In this document: positions 23,886 to 36,989 of the stretch, piece by piece
How the letters are laid out: the number at the start of each line of letters is the position of its first letter
How positions within the stretch are numbered: the first letter of the stretch is position 1
DNA from: Pararge aegeria
Taxonomy: Eukaryota; Arthropoda; Insecta; Lepidoptera; Nymphalidae
Assembly (NCBI RefSeq): GCF_905163445.1
Contig: NC_053201.1
Span: 7,388,001-7,452,000 of the forward strand
Length of the DNA stretch: 64,000 bases
Direction: 5' to 3'
Made by a program: the position numbers and the translations under genes
The notes under the pieces: generated by a model
Told to the model about the DNA's origin: nothing
The model's database searches: none
What the model saw: only the letters and a program-made list of their open reading frames with translations

Positions 23886-26800
23886 TATCTACGATCGAAA
23901 AAGCAGTTCTACATTGCGTCAGATAATAAAATATAATCAATTCTTACGTCTACAAATGTCATGTAAATACGGTCTAACATTTTTTTTCGCCAAATGCGTA
24001 CGTGATCGTAATAACGTATTGAGTTCAGCTTCACATTTAGGTAGGTACTTAGTGAGTGTATTTCCGGTCCGGAACCATTCATGTAGGGTCGCAAGAATTA
24101 ATATGTTTTTGAACATCTCTCGAGATTCAAATTATTGTAACTTAAACCTCAAAATTTAAACCAAAGAAAAATGCAATCGCAACTTTTATAATGTAGTCAT
24201 AACTTAATACTTGCAAAGACTCACATTTTAAATAAACTTTGAAATTCATTGTTTTTAAATATATTTTAAGAGTTTCCTTGATTTCTCCAGGATCCCTCCA
24301 TTAGATCTTGAACTAAGAAAGAGACTTTTCAAATCGGTTAATAAATAGCAACGTTCTTAGGTAACAAACATATTATCTCCTCTTGTTTTCGAAGTCGCTT
24401 CAAAATAACTTTGCCAAAATGGTATTGAACTGACGTATTTAAGGATTCACACTTCAGTTCAGTATTATTATGTTTATGACTTAGCCCAGGAAACGCTTAA
24501 ATCGGATGCCCAATGACTTGCCTAATGACTTGCCGATAATGGGTGATACGTAGAGATAAAAAACTTTTCACAAACTCTTAGATGATAACTAACAATAAAA
24601 TTAAAAAACCTAGAACCTAACCCGAACCGAACCGAACCTTAACCTAGCGGTTATATGAGTTGCCTAGTGAAGATCGGTTGGTGAAAGGTGTGCCTATGAA
24701 TCTTCTTGGACAAGGGAATGCCTAATTAAGTAACACATAACTTAGACATTGCCTTGTTCGTGGTTTCGTTAGTGAAAATGGATATTAATCTAATAAAGAT
24801 GTGCGAAGAACACAACTTAATTTAAATGCTATATCACAACAACTATGGGACAAATCAATAAATTCTCCTTAGAGAACATTTATCTTGGTAACATTCTATA
24901 AAATCCTGGAAATCTCAGATACCTGGCAACCTTACTTCCAAGGTAGGGTTCGTTTGACCTTGAAAGGGTAACATTCTCGTTTCGCGATCGCTATCTGACC
25001 TTCACAACCCTATCAGTTGGGGAGGGGACGAAATAAAGGGACGGTGGATGTTATACTATGATAGGTGTTCGCAAATGATGGTAAAGGGGTTTGCATTTGT
25101 TTAAAGGGAGTTAGGATTGCTTTTATAGTTATAAAAGCAAACCTTATTTCGAAAAATTTATAAATAATCAATAGTACAGCGTTCTTATGTTTGCAAAAAT
25201 TTTAAAACTAGTCGATGGACGACTATGGTATATATGAAGATGTAGGAAGATAGCATAAAATGGAAAATAAATTCTATTAAACAGGTTACATAATTTTCAA
25301 GGGTAGGTAGTGCTTATGTGTACCTACGCATGAAGAGCTCGCCACTGTAATCTGTAGCATTCTGCGATTTGCCTCGTAGCACGTTTAAATGGGGTTTGGA
25401 AATGTTTTTTGAATTATTAAATTGTAAGTGATTTAGATATATTCATCCTCGACTAATCACATTGGATCAGCTTGAGGGGTCTATACACTAAAGCCAGCAC
25501 TCCTGTAGGAAAGGAGAACTATGCCCAGCCGTGGGGCACTAAGGTGATGGGATAACTGCGACATATTTGATAAAACTTTTGCCGTCTTCCTTAGCCTCTC
25601 TTACCCGTAGAGTGCGATAGGGACAGCTACAGCTCAGACCGATTTTACTGGTAAAAATTTGACTAGATTGACGTTTCATATCCCCCTGTTTTTTCATCCA
25701 AAACAGCACATTCAATTATTTTCAGCGTGGCAATATTAAAAAAGATTGCGCCCAGGTTCCTCTTACTTTTTTCATATTTATTTGTTTTATATATTATCAC
25801 CAAGAAATTACAGCATACGTAAAATATTTGTAGTTGAAAAGTGGATCAAATCGTCCTTGGACTTCCACGCAATAAATGTAGAGCAAAGTGATAAAGAAGT
25901 ATTTGTTCAGTTATCAGCTAGAGTGCAGTAAATAAGCTGCATCAAAATATATGAATTGCATTAGTAAGTGTTTTATCTATTCTAACTTTCATATACCTAC
26001 CAGAGAAGCATTACATTGTTGTTTTTCAATGGTAGAGTCCTAACAAACTTTACAAATCAGTAAAAACCGACTAACTGAACTTTTTATTAGTGCTCAGAAA
26101 TTAGGCATCTACTTGAATTAAATTAATTGTTTTTTGTTTAGATTATAAATTCAAATGTATGACATTTGCGAGATATGTCCCAGGAGGGCTAATTTTTAAG
26201 ATCCCGTACCCAAAGTGTAAATCGGTGAACCGTGATAGTAAGACAGTTGAAATTGTCACACCTTACGTGTTTCTGTTGCCGCTATAACAACAAATACTAA
26301 AAAACAGAATTAAGTGAATATTTAGGAGGGGCTATACTATTTACTTATCAAATAAGTAAATATTCCATACAAAAGATTTTTAGGCCGGTTTTTCTTCTCC
26401 TAAACCTCTTCGATCACTTAGTCAGGCCCTTCGTTATGATACCAAACTCATCTATTTGTTACAAATATTTTATTTGTTCAACTATTTGTTACAAATATTG
26501 CATAGTACCTACAAGCCCTTGCTATGCGGACTATGATAGAGGTATGTACAATGAATTTTTATTCTGACTGACAGACCACCTACATTCAAATCGGCTGAAC
26601 GAAGAAATCTAAAATTTCGACATAAAATTCTCTAAGCATCTAAAGGTGAATTTAAATAAATTACACCCTAAATTAACGGTGAATATATTTATGAAAGGAT
26701 GTTATATCCATGAAACTTACTATTTAGGAAATTGGTTGAAAAATAAGAAATTCGCGTGTCAACCTTTTTAAAATACTACCCCTGAACTGGTGAAATACGA

Positions 26801-27779
26801 ATCAAAGTTTGAATGAAAGTTTTTTATTTCTGATATCTTCTGGTATCTTTGAGTTATACGTGGGAAGAATGTTATTTTTACCTTTATTAGCTTTTATTGT
26901 AATTTGAAGTCAAACTTAGGAAAAATTGTATTTTTTTTTCTTTTCCTGTAGCTTGCATTCGCAATGTGTAAGACATTATAGACAAACGAAGTTTCTGGCA
27001 TCCGCTAGTTTGCTGTGCCGCAAAATCAGGCAAATCTGTGTTAAATTAGTCATCGTGTTAATTGTATACATTTTTAAAGGTTTTACAATCAAGTATGATA
27101 CCGAAATTGTAATTATTAGAGTACCTACTTCCCTAGTAGGTGTTTCGTCTTAATTCAATCGAAAGTTATTATCTTAATGATTAATAAATTGACTTCAATG
27201 TTTAAATTTTTATAAATTTAAATAAAGATAATTAAACAGTTAGTATTATTGACTTTATTGACAATCGCTTCGTTCGTATTATTTAACTGACCATTCATAT
27301 TATTTGTACTTGTGATACATTTACTTTTATTTATCGTCATTGTTTATATGATGTACTTGAACTGAAGTATCGTAAATAATGGGTATCAGTAAATTTTAGC
27401 TTAAGTTATAGTTTTAAATACTTTAAAGTTCTCTTTCAATTACCACAGCATACTGTTAGCATAAAACACTGTCTATATAATAATAAATATATAGAGTTTT
27501 GTTTCTTTATGAGAACTCTAATTTCTGAAACTACCAGACGGATTTCAATAAACTTTTTATTATTTCATAGCTTAATTTTTGAGGAAGACAAGCAATGGTC
27601 GGATGTTGCGTTGCGGTGGGTCATAAAATGCGAGTTTCTATGGGAAATAATTTCTTATCGAACGCGGATGAATTACTTTATGTTTAGTTTACATGTAATG
27701 CAGCAATGCATTAAATGTAACCCTACCATTAGAACATAACTAAAGATTGTTTAGTATTTTGATATTTTTGTTAGAATGT
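23886..27779. other. Gene-free intergenic DNA
   Basis: No gene is visible in nearly 4 kb. A perfect FTZ-F1/ERR-type nonamer (TGACCTTGA, the reverse of TCAAGGTCA) is at 24955-24963. A LINE terminal fragment (ACTATGCCCAGCCGTGGGGC) is near 25528. The rest is AT-rich and unassigned. Confidence 0.45.
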
Positions 27780-27819
27780 TCAATACCCGGAGTTAGGAAA
27801 TGGGCGGTCGGTCCTGGTA

Positions 27820-27975
27820 ATTAACACTAACTTGTGATAAAAGTCTTGAATGCCCACCAACCCTAATTGAAGCAGCGTGGTGGGTCTATGATCTAACACC
27901 GTCTTTCCTATGAGAGGGGAGGCCAATGCCCAGCTGTGGGACGTTAATAGGTTGTGGATTATATTGATCAAATAG
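27820..27975 (+). mobile_element. LINE 3'-terminal fragment
   Basis: CGTGGTGGGTCTATGATCTAA, GAGAGGGGAGGCC and CCCAGCTGTGGGACGTTAATA form a common lepidopteran LINE terminus, related to 42000-42115 and 58868-58935. Confidence 0.65.
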
Positions 27976-28374
27976 AACAACTGAATGACGGTGAATAAGC
28001 AGCCTAAAAAGCCTAAACAAAATATATATATATGTATTAATAGAAAATTGAAGTATCCTTTACTTCCTTTTTCTTTTAATACTGCCCAGACAAGTAATTC
28101 CTGATTAGGTATACAAAGAACGATGCCGAAACTATCAAACAGAGGAAATGTCTAGACTAAAGATGTCTGCAGAGAAAGTCTGTACTATTGATCCTGCTCG
28201 GAAATAGGGCTGTAGAAAGCCAGTTACGAAACGACTTTGTTGAAAGAGATGTCCAAACAATTCTCATTATTTAAAGAGCTTGAGAGATTTGTTCGGAAAC
28301 GTAGCTATCCTATAAGCTGTTAGATTTCGGTGTCCAATTATAGACTTATATGTATCATAAATAAAAACCACGTT

Positions 28375-28520
28375 TGTCTAGTGGATAACATGTTCAACTA
28401 GGGATCTCGAGGTCCCGAGTTCGAATCCCGGATGGTGCTGAAATTGGGTTTTATGGAAACAAAAATTTCCGTAGCAATCCGCAGTTAGGAAATTGGCGGT
28501 GTACACTACAATTTAAAGGC
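28375..28520 (+). repeat. tRNA-derived SINE of a third type
   Basis: GTCTAGTGGATAACATG resembles box A and GAGTTCGAATCCCGG is a good box B (about 28418-28432). The body goes on into AATTGGGTTTTATGG and CAAAAATTTCCGTAGC, so this is a SINE and not a working tRNA. Confidence 0.6.
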
Positions 28521-28734
28521 CAAAAAAACTAAGGCGTGCCATGAATACACTTTCCTATGGTGTGAAAGACATGGGAGCTATGCTATGATAGGTTTTAATA
28601 TCTGCCATGTCAGAAGAGGCTTGTGTCGAGCGACGTTGTGACGTCAACGTCAGCTTATGATGAGGTAACCAAACCACAGTTATAATTAAATGATGAAATT
28701 ACCTTTTGTTAACGAACTAGACCTCCCTGTTGTA

Positions 28735-28960
28735 TATATATAGTGGTGCTTTTTGCGAGTAGTAGTAGAGGCACACAGAGCTCGTCTGGGGCATTATTAC
28801 CGCCATGATTATCTCGGCCACCAATCAGCATTGCTGTGTTCCGGTCTACAGGGCGTGGTTGCCGGTGTTGTTACAGACACATGAGGCTTAACACCTACGG
28901 CTCAGGTTGATGGGTACAGGCTGGCACTTTGTAAAACGAGTCAACTGTTGCTCTGTTTAA
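28735..28960 (+). mobile_element. LINE-derived fragment, family C
   Basis: AGCATTGCTGTGTTCCGGTC, GGGCGTGG and ATGAGGCTTAACACCTACG are shared with 10966-11210 and 44941-45200. A 15-bp perfect hairpin abuts its right end. Confidence 0.65.
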
Positions 28961-28989
28961 AGGCTATGTGAAAAACATAGCCTTTAAAC
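28955..28989. repeat. Perfect hairpin, 15-bp arms, 5-nt loop
   Basis: GTTTAAAGGCTATGT at 28955-28969 and its exact reverse complement at 28975-28989 flank loop GAAAA. Confidence 0.95.
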
Positions 28990-29579
28990 GGGCCATAGCT
29001 CATCGGGTGAGCCATGCTTGGCTCATAGATAAAAAAAAATCATACATTTCATCTCTATGATTCCAAACAAGTACATTTAGTAAACATACTGTACCGCATC
29101 ATTGTAGAGATAACGACTCAAAGAAATTATACGTCCTCAAACGATCGCTTTATCAAATGTAGAGCAGTAATGCACGTGCATACAAGGTACTAATAAATAG
29201 ATCTTAAATCTCTTAAGATAGAGCTGAAAATTGCATTTTAATTAGTATCCCTATGTCGCCCTTCGTATGGCTGTGAGGGCCTATTTGCTCTTAGTATCTT
29301 ATCTCTTTGATTAAACTCGCCTTGTGCCTTCTTTGTTAGCACTTACCATTGTCCTTCAACTTTATTTAATTTGGTCTGTATTCAAGGTTAGATTGCAATT
29401 ATTTGTTAATTGCTATGTAGAGAGAGGAAGTTGTCAGTCCACCTATTATTTTGACTTTTAAACAGTCAAATTATGCTAAAGCATGATTATGTCTTCTTAA
29501 AAGATGGACGTCTACTGCTGGACATATTTCAATCTTTTAAAAGGTTTCTCCCATACTATGGGCATTGCAAATGCGTTGA
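28990..29579. other. Gene-free intergenic DNA
   Basis: A small LINE-tail fragment (GATGGACGTCTACTGCTGGAC, 29503-29523) is the only recognisable feature. Confidence 0.5.
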
Positions 29580-29775
29580 TAGACTAGTGGTTAAGGCCTT
29601 TCGGGGGGACGAGTTTGCTTCCCAGTAGACTTTTAGCTCAATTATGTTTAGATATGTACGTTTTCAAATTTATACAATTGAATATCACTTCTTTTGGTGT
29701 AGGAAAACATCGTGAAGAAACCTGCACGCTTTACCGATATTGATGTTTTCAGTGCGTGTGAAGTCTACAAATAGC
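29580..29775 (+). repeat. SINE family A, decayed plus copy
   Basis: CTAGTGGTTAAGGCC at the tRNA-like end, then GGAAAACATCGTGAAGAAACC and GTGCGTGTGAAGTCTAC. Confidence 0.65.
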
Positions 29776-32700
29776 TGCTGTATTCATATTAAAATGTTAA
29801 AGCTTCTTGGGTCAACCAAGTAGGTACAACCAACTAACCTCGTACGGCTCGATATGAAATCATTAAAATTTGAAGTCAGTAATTTTGCGACGTGAAAATA
29901 TTTCATGATAATTATCATCACTTATCAACAAATATCAGTTCTACTGCTAGTCATAATATGCCTTAAGCTTAGCCCGCTCTCGGAGTCTGGTACCTACCTA
30001 CTGCAATTTTTTACAGTAATACCACAAACCTCTAAAAATATTTAGTTTTACTATTTAGTTTAAATAGAACCCCATTTTTTCCCTTTTTAATGACTTAGGT
30101 CTTGGCACTGTGGGATTCTGCATAATAAAAATGTCACGAAGTTTTCTAACCTTTACCTATCCGACTTCATAACGAAATTAATTATTTAACTGTAAAAGAG
30201 CTTTCGAAATACGATTGTACTTATCTAATTTAATTTGGCTTGGCAATTTTGGAACAAGTTTCGATGATTTACATGATAATTTTAACTTTAATATAACAAA
30301 ATGGAATTGGGTGTAAATAAGAAATGGTCCGTTGGGAAAACAGAAAGAGATCTTACTATTCGATGTTTCCCACCTTTGTTTCCATTTTTGTTAATATTCA
30401 GATGTGGTATTTCATCCACAGCCTTATAACATTTCACTGCTGCTGATTGCTGCACAATTGTAGTAGATTATAGTAGTACCACCGAGGATGCTGCCCGTTC
30501 TGCATTCTAATAAGATGGTTCAAGTAAGCTAAATTATCCTGTCTGTCTCCAGAACAAAAAACAAAACGAACTTTGCAAAAAGTACAGTTTTTTTTTAATC
30601 ATGTGAGAGAGATTCCAGTTTGTTTTTCCTTTATAGAAATCTTAATAAGACAAGCTATATTATGGTACGAAATGTTATCAAGATTGAGGAATAGGATAAA
30701 CAGAACACGGATAAAAAAAGGTTTGTTTAAAACACACTTTGAATTTATAATTTTAATAGATATAGATTATTTTAATAATTTAAGTTAAAAACATATTTTA
30801 GAGAGTGAACATAGATAATCAACTCTTTATAAGGGATTTTCCTTGTGAATGGTATAAGAAAGACGCCGTACTTTTGAGTCCAAACGTAGGTTCAACAGTT
30901 CAAGTATTTATTTTTATAAGAAGACAAGGTCGCTCTATAATAGCTATGCTGGTTTCAAGTTTGGTCGTAAAATTTGGAATGGATATAAAGAATTCCATTT
31001 TTTTTTTGGGATTAAATAGTAAACAAAAACCTGCTAGACCCACCTACCTACCTAATACAGGATGTAATTATGATTTTATTGTTATCTAGTTTTGATTGCA
31101 TACCAGTCTGTGTTATATAAGTAGGATTTTTTTTTTTACTAAGTCCACTACAAGTCAGGCTACAATCTTTGATGGTAAGGGCTGAATTATTAGGGGTATG
31201 GCAGTTATATTAAACCTATACCGCTAATCGTACGATGGTATCTAGCCAGAGCCGAAGTCTCCAGAGAGACCTTTCCAGATATCACTAACCTAACACTTAA
31301 AATTGCCTAACATTAAAAAATCGAATTATTTTATTCATAGCTTTTATTTTTGGTTCATTTAGTTTTAGGAATCTAACAAACTAGGCTCCCATTACCCATC
31401 TTTACTATGATGTTTGATAAATTTCTCTGATTTTACCTACTTACCTATTTTATTTCGTTTACGTTACTTTTAACCTACGACCCGCGTAACGCAAGCAAAT
31501 ACTCATTTACGAGTATCAACATCGGGCATATCAAAAAATATTTATTTATTTATATTCCTACTTATCGTAGAAAAAAAACAAAAAAATACAAATATATACA
31601 TTGTAGTATTTTTGGACAGTAAATACATATATGGACATATATTGTCCCATAATTCTACAATGATATGATACTTGTTGACGATTTTAAGCGTTGAACTTTA
31701 TAGTTTTTTTTTCATTTAAGTTATAAAGGCAGCCAAATAAAATATTTCGAATTATTACGCGCCAATTTTATTATTAAAATCCATTTTTATTACAATCTCT
31801 GTATTCATTTGTATATACTTAATTTATTTACCAATATTTCATTTCTTTTGCTACAATGTAAGCTTTTACGATAAAATGCTAATTTTAGTAATTATGTGGA
31901 AATTTATGTTAGTAAATTAGCTCACGTTGTATAATGTTACATGACAGTCGGACCATTTCTTAGCAAATTAATTTTTATTCCAAGAGCTCGTGGGAAATTA
32001 CGCGGGGGTGCTTGATTAAAACTGAGAGTACGATATCGACTGAACTTCGATTCGCATCCTTTATATCATTGAAATGTGAGCTGTGTAAAACAAAACCGTT
32101 ATTTGTCGTGCATATATTTATTTAATATGACATGAATTATTTGTGTTTTGTAAAAGTAACAAGTATACATTTCATAAATTGTATGCAAAACAAATTCGGT
32201 TTTTTTTCACAACACATGTTATAAAGCTCATGAAGCACTGAGCTAATTTGAGTCGAGTCAATATGAAATGAAATGAAATAAAATGAAATTTATTGTTAAA
32301 ATATGGTGTGTTAATGCTTCATTTCAGCTCTAAGTATTATAAATTAGATCTTCCGTGCATGGTCCCGAAACAGGTGGGGCCTGGCATCAGAAGTATCTTG
32401 TTTTATTTGTCCGCTATTGAAGCAAAACAATAACATTGTATTAAAACGTTGCTGTGGAGTTTGAGCTTTAAAAACCTTTTCAGATACATTTCAGAGATCT
32501 ATTTAAATTCACAACTACATAATATAGAGCCCTGTCAAATTCACCTGCGTTTTTGATATTAAATTTAAGATAAATTATCTACTAAACATTTATTAAAAGT
32601 TGCAGATAAAATTTTAGAACTTAAAATCTTTTGGGCTTTTTTAAGCACCATCTTATAATTTGGCATGCTCTCGCGGGGCATTTCTGTTTTTAATATTTTG

Positions 32701-33324
32701 CGGGTACATAATACCTATGCAGTCGATGCAAGTCATTACTGCGCATTAAATTAATAAGAAGCTCGATAATTTAGGAGTAAACTATCTTCAGATTACACCC
32801 GAAGGAACAACTCGGGGAAATGTAATCGAAAAGCCAGCTCACATTGTCTTATATTAATGTAAAAAATAATGTTTTTATTTCAAGCGAGTAACGAAGTAAG
32901 TAATTCTAGTTTGTCATATTATTATTTCCAGTCTTAACTGATTCTGGTAATACTTAGATACTATTGTTCTCTTTATCGTTGCTTTTACTGTTGACGGATA
33001 TTAATCGCTATTTATACTGTTGTTTAAAAATGTTCAGGTAAATGGATAATATGGTATACCCTGTCGATATAGAGTTCACAGCAAATAGGTTTACGAAAAA
33101 TTACTATTTGAAATTTTGTCTATTGAGAATCTGAAAAATTGGATGACGTAGGTATTTAATTATGTTTTCTGTATCATGTATGCTTTATTAACATAACATT
33201 TGATTTCTAATAACATAATTAAAGTCGATTCTATGGCCCCTTAGTGTGTAATAGGTCACTTATCCGCCCACTTGAGTCTTCATTTAGAAGCTACGCAATC
33301 ATAATATACATTTATAATATATAC
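29776..33324. other. Mostly gene-free DNA with a family E fragment
   Basis: 31130-31300 (GTATGGCAGTTATATTAAACC, GCCGAAGTCTCC) is a family E repeat related to 39280-39640. A TGAAA pentamer run at 32266-32290 is probably a retroelement tail. No gene is visible. Confidence 0.45.
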
Positions 33325-33430
33325 TATGTCGACCACTAGTGCAGTAGTGATCTTTGTGGAAGTTCCGAGTTCGATCCCCGGAGGAGCAATGCTCTAGTTT
33401 GGTCTGGTTGGAGGCGTTGGCCAGCGCTAC
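33325..33430 (+). repeat. tRNA-like SINE head
   Basis: CACTAGTGCAGTAGTGATC followed by GAGTTCGATCCCCGG (box B-like, about 33367-33381). The part after it is short and diverged. Not a functional tRNA. Confidence 0.45.
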
Positions 33431-33467
33431 CTACTACCTTAGCGATACAGAAGTGCCAGTTAGTGAT

Positions 33468-33519
33468 TTAGCGTTCGATCGGTTGAATTGTCAGACAAAT
33501 TCAACCGATCTAACGCTAA
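33468..33519. repeat. 22-bp inverted repeat, 8-nt loop
   Basis: 33468-33489 and 33498-33519 are inverted copies with one mismatch, containing GATCGGTTGAATT and its complement. It lies inside a chance 87-codon frame. Confidence 0.95.
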
Positions 33520-34599
33520 CAGTTTTAGACTTAGCCTTAGGATTTGTTAATACCTACTTAATTTATTGGAATCCATTTAGCCATTTTAGTGTAAAGAGGC
33601 GTTGTGATTTATTATAAAAACTCCACGCACACGTAGTCGCGGGTATTAACAATCCAAAGATGGTTGGAGTTTGCCTTTAACAACTACGCTGGACAGACAG
33701 ACGGCTTGGTGATCGGAGCAGATTATAATATTAACATAGAGGACACTACTGCCCGTTATTCATTATGTTCCCTAAATCCTCGTACGAGACCCGCGGGAAG
33801 AGAAGGGGTGGTGACAACTGTATTCTGATTTGCCATCACCACCCCGCAAGCTAGTGAAAAATAAATAGGTAATATTCCAAAGACATTTAAACGTTTTTTT
33901 CTTTATCTTTAACAAAAAAATATACGTGATTGATAGGTATCAAATTAATCAATTGCTTGGTAGATTGTTTACTTATGTTGTGAGCTTAAAATATGAGTAA
34001 TATAGGTGGACAGGTGTCATATTTTGCTTAGCATTGCGCTCTTATTCAATTATAATGAATTTCATTAGTGCGATTAACCTTTTCAATCAAGTGGGTATCT
34101 AACGCCGCACGTGGTAAAAAAAAACACTCAACAAAAGCTCTCCGTATCACCTATTAAAAAATTCTATGCGAAGACAATTTGCTATAATCTGCCACAAGGC
34201 CGACGAACGGACAAATTTGTGTACGGTGAATTTTGTATTTATTTTAAGCAGTTGCCATAACACCACACCATTCTTCTACAATACGGTATCTACTAACATT
34301 TTGATCGTCCCTATTAATGTTCACATTACAAAGCACAGCTGCAAAGTCAACTTTGCAATTTTTTTCCCGGAATATAAAGAAGTCTTTGTGTTTGTCCTAT
34401 GGTTTTGTGTTGCAATAAAGTTTTTCTATTCTATCTAAAAAAAGAATAGATTCTTTCTTCTTCTTTTGTTTTCGTCATCGGTAAGGAGTCTGCTTTTTAA
34501 CTATTTCCACGTACTTTAAAATCTTAGCGCCGTTGCTGCGTGATTGCCTGCGCTTTTGACAGTATGAGTATACTTAGTAAGTTTAATGTAAATAATTAA
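33520..34599. other. Gene-free intergenic DNA
   Basis: No gene or clear repeat. The 90-codon frame at 34166 has no recognised domain. Confidence 0.45.
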
Positions 34600-34870
34600 T
34601 TTACTACGATAATGCACACATCGCCAACTAGCCCCAAAGTAAGCGTAGCTCGTGTTATGGGTACTAAGATGACTGATGAATATTTTTATGAATAACGCAT
34701 GGTACTATAGAATACATAAATACTTAAAATATACATAAACACCCGGACACTGAAAATCATTCATGTTCATCACACTAACATTTTCCAGTTGAATCTGAAT
34801 GTGAATCGAACCCAGGGACTTGGATTCAGAAAGCAGGGTCGCTACCCACTGCGCCAATTGGCCGTCTATA
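34600..34870 (-). repeat. SINE family B, minus copy
   Basis: GCACACATCGCCAACTAGCC, GTGTTATGGGTACTAAGATG, AACACCCGGACACTG and GCAGGGTCGCTACCCACTG are in full family order, with a small insertion near box B. Confidence 0.88.
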
Positions 34871-36167
34871 TTAAGCCGTCTATTGAGTATTGGCCGAATA
34901 TTGACTAAAATGAGAACAAATTAAACGTTTTGTTATGCAACAAATGAGTTTTTATCAAAGGCATATAACCGTTCCTAACCGAGGTTCCGTTAAAAGACAA
35001 TTTATCCCGAATTTACTGACTTGCTAAATTACTGGGTACCGTAATGGTGGTAAAAAATGCTAAAAAACGCTCCTGTACTGCGGTTGTCTGAATGAGGGGT
35101 CGGACCTTTTTTTATTCAATGCATTTAGGTAGGTCGTCCACGATGACTTTTTGCATCGATCCAAACGTTTGGTTGACGCGCGAAGAGTTAGAGTAGGTAG
35201 GTATGACTTAATTTGCTGACAAGCACTAAGGGAGGTCGACTCTTTGCAGTAATTCAGTACTAATACAATCGCAAATAGACCGCGATACAAATAAGTACCT
35301 CTACCCATGTGACCACGATTTTGCATCGTTACTTTTTGAAGTAAAACTTCTTAAGCGCGACTAGGGAGTAACTCAGATCTTTTTTCTGACGGAAGTAACG
35401 CTTACGTCAGACGTCTGTGTAATTTCCGCTATTTAAAAATGATAATTTATATTGGTGGTAAGCATAATATGTAATATACTCCACGCTTCTTGACCTATAC
35501 GGCAGCTAGTGGCAAATCTCATAATCAATTAGGATTATTTATTTCCAATATTTTCAAACGGATCCATTGTGAATAGCAAAGTGAATAAAAATAAAAAATA
35601 AAAATATTTTAAATTGCAAAGTTTTTTTTTAAATCTCTGAATATACTTATCGATTCTCAGTACACGCACACACTTTTTTTCGTGATTTAGACTTGTACTA
35701 AAAACGATAATTCGATAACCCTCGCTCTACTTCCTTCCGATGTTGTCTAAAATAGTCGTTAGTACCTATAGATGCTCAATAAAGAAAGTTACGCGTTAGA
35801 ATCAACTGTATCTATATTATACTTCGCTTTTGTCGCGCGTTGCACATGTGACAACCGATCGAAAAAGTCTCAGTTTATCATGCTACAGGGATCGAGATTT
35901 CGCACGGAACAGCTAGAGCTACCTAAGAAAAATGTGCATTTATGTTACATCACTAATTTCTATTTGGTGTATTCCGTAATAAGACAATGGTCTTATTATT
36001 CTATGAAACAAGAAATATACCTTAAAAGACTACAAAGACAAGAAACTTTTTCCCAAGCGTTTGAATAACTGACTGATGTTAGCTTCTCATTTAGCTGATT
36101 GCACATTACAGGTGAACTAACATACCCAAATTTTGTACGCAATATAGAACCGATTCACCTACAGTAG
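34871..36167. other. Gene-free intergenic DNA
   Basis: No gene or repeat can be assigned. The open frames at 35060-35326 (-) and 35772-36068 (+) show no domain. Confidence 0.45.
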
Positions 36168-36290
36168 TTTACCAATCTGCACTTGGTCAGCATGGATGAC
36201 TACGGCCTCAACACTTCTCATTCTGAGAAAAGACCCGTTCTCTGTAGTGAAACGGATAATTGGTTGATGATGAAGACGACAGAAACGAGG
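36168..36290 (+). repeat. SINE family A, 3' fragment
   Basis: ACCAATCTGCACTTGGTCAG, GACTACGGCC and TTCTCATTCTGAG, ending GTTGATGATGAAGA. Confidence 0.7.
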
Positions 36291-36989
36291 GACAGACGAG
36301 ATAACCAAGAGATGCACTCGCTCAGGGTACTGAGAAAAACTTTGCAGTAAAGATAATATCCAAATTGTTTGGCTCTAAACGTAGTGTACAACCTGCATCC
36401 ACGGTGGCATGTCAATTAGCGCTCTACACGCTGCCAACAAAAGAGTCGGGCAAGAGTCTTAATATTTATTGAATGCAGGACGCAAGCTTGGACCCACGTT
36501 GGACGTATTATTGTGGCATTCGCTTCAGACCCTTTGATCCATTTTCGAGAATGTTAAGATCCTCCTCCTCGAGATTAAAATGTCAGGCAAACTATCTTTG
36601 CCTGTATATTTCTAAAAAAAAGATCTAAGATCAGCCTGGCCAAAATTATGTATCGTCAGTGATCTATGTAAGTTTGTGGTGTGTGGAGTGGGAATTCAGA
36701 TTTATAGGAACCCAGATCAAAGAGAGAGCTAATGATAACATAAATGGCGGGAATGTAATGGACAGAAGTGTGCGGAAGTTCAAAAATTGTAATGCTGTAA
36801 TAAGAGACACTTAAATCGGTTAAACAGTGTACAGTAAGAGTAAGAGGTTTACATATTATGTCTTGAGAATTGTCTTATCCATTGTTGTATAAGTTAAAAT
36901 ACTAACAAGGCAGTCGTTTGCGATTAGCTTTACAAGTCAGCAATGATTGCCTAATGCAGTAAATGATCCAATGACTCGTAACTTTCGAG
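36291..36989. other. Upstream DNA, unassigned
   Basis: Mixed composition, no recognised repeat and no gene. It borders the proposed P450 promoter. Confidence 0.4.

Noticed and set aside
33354..33617. 87-codon plus-strand frame
   Set aside because: It begins in a tRNA-like repeat and crosses a hairpin; no domain.
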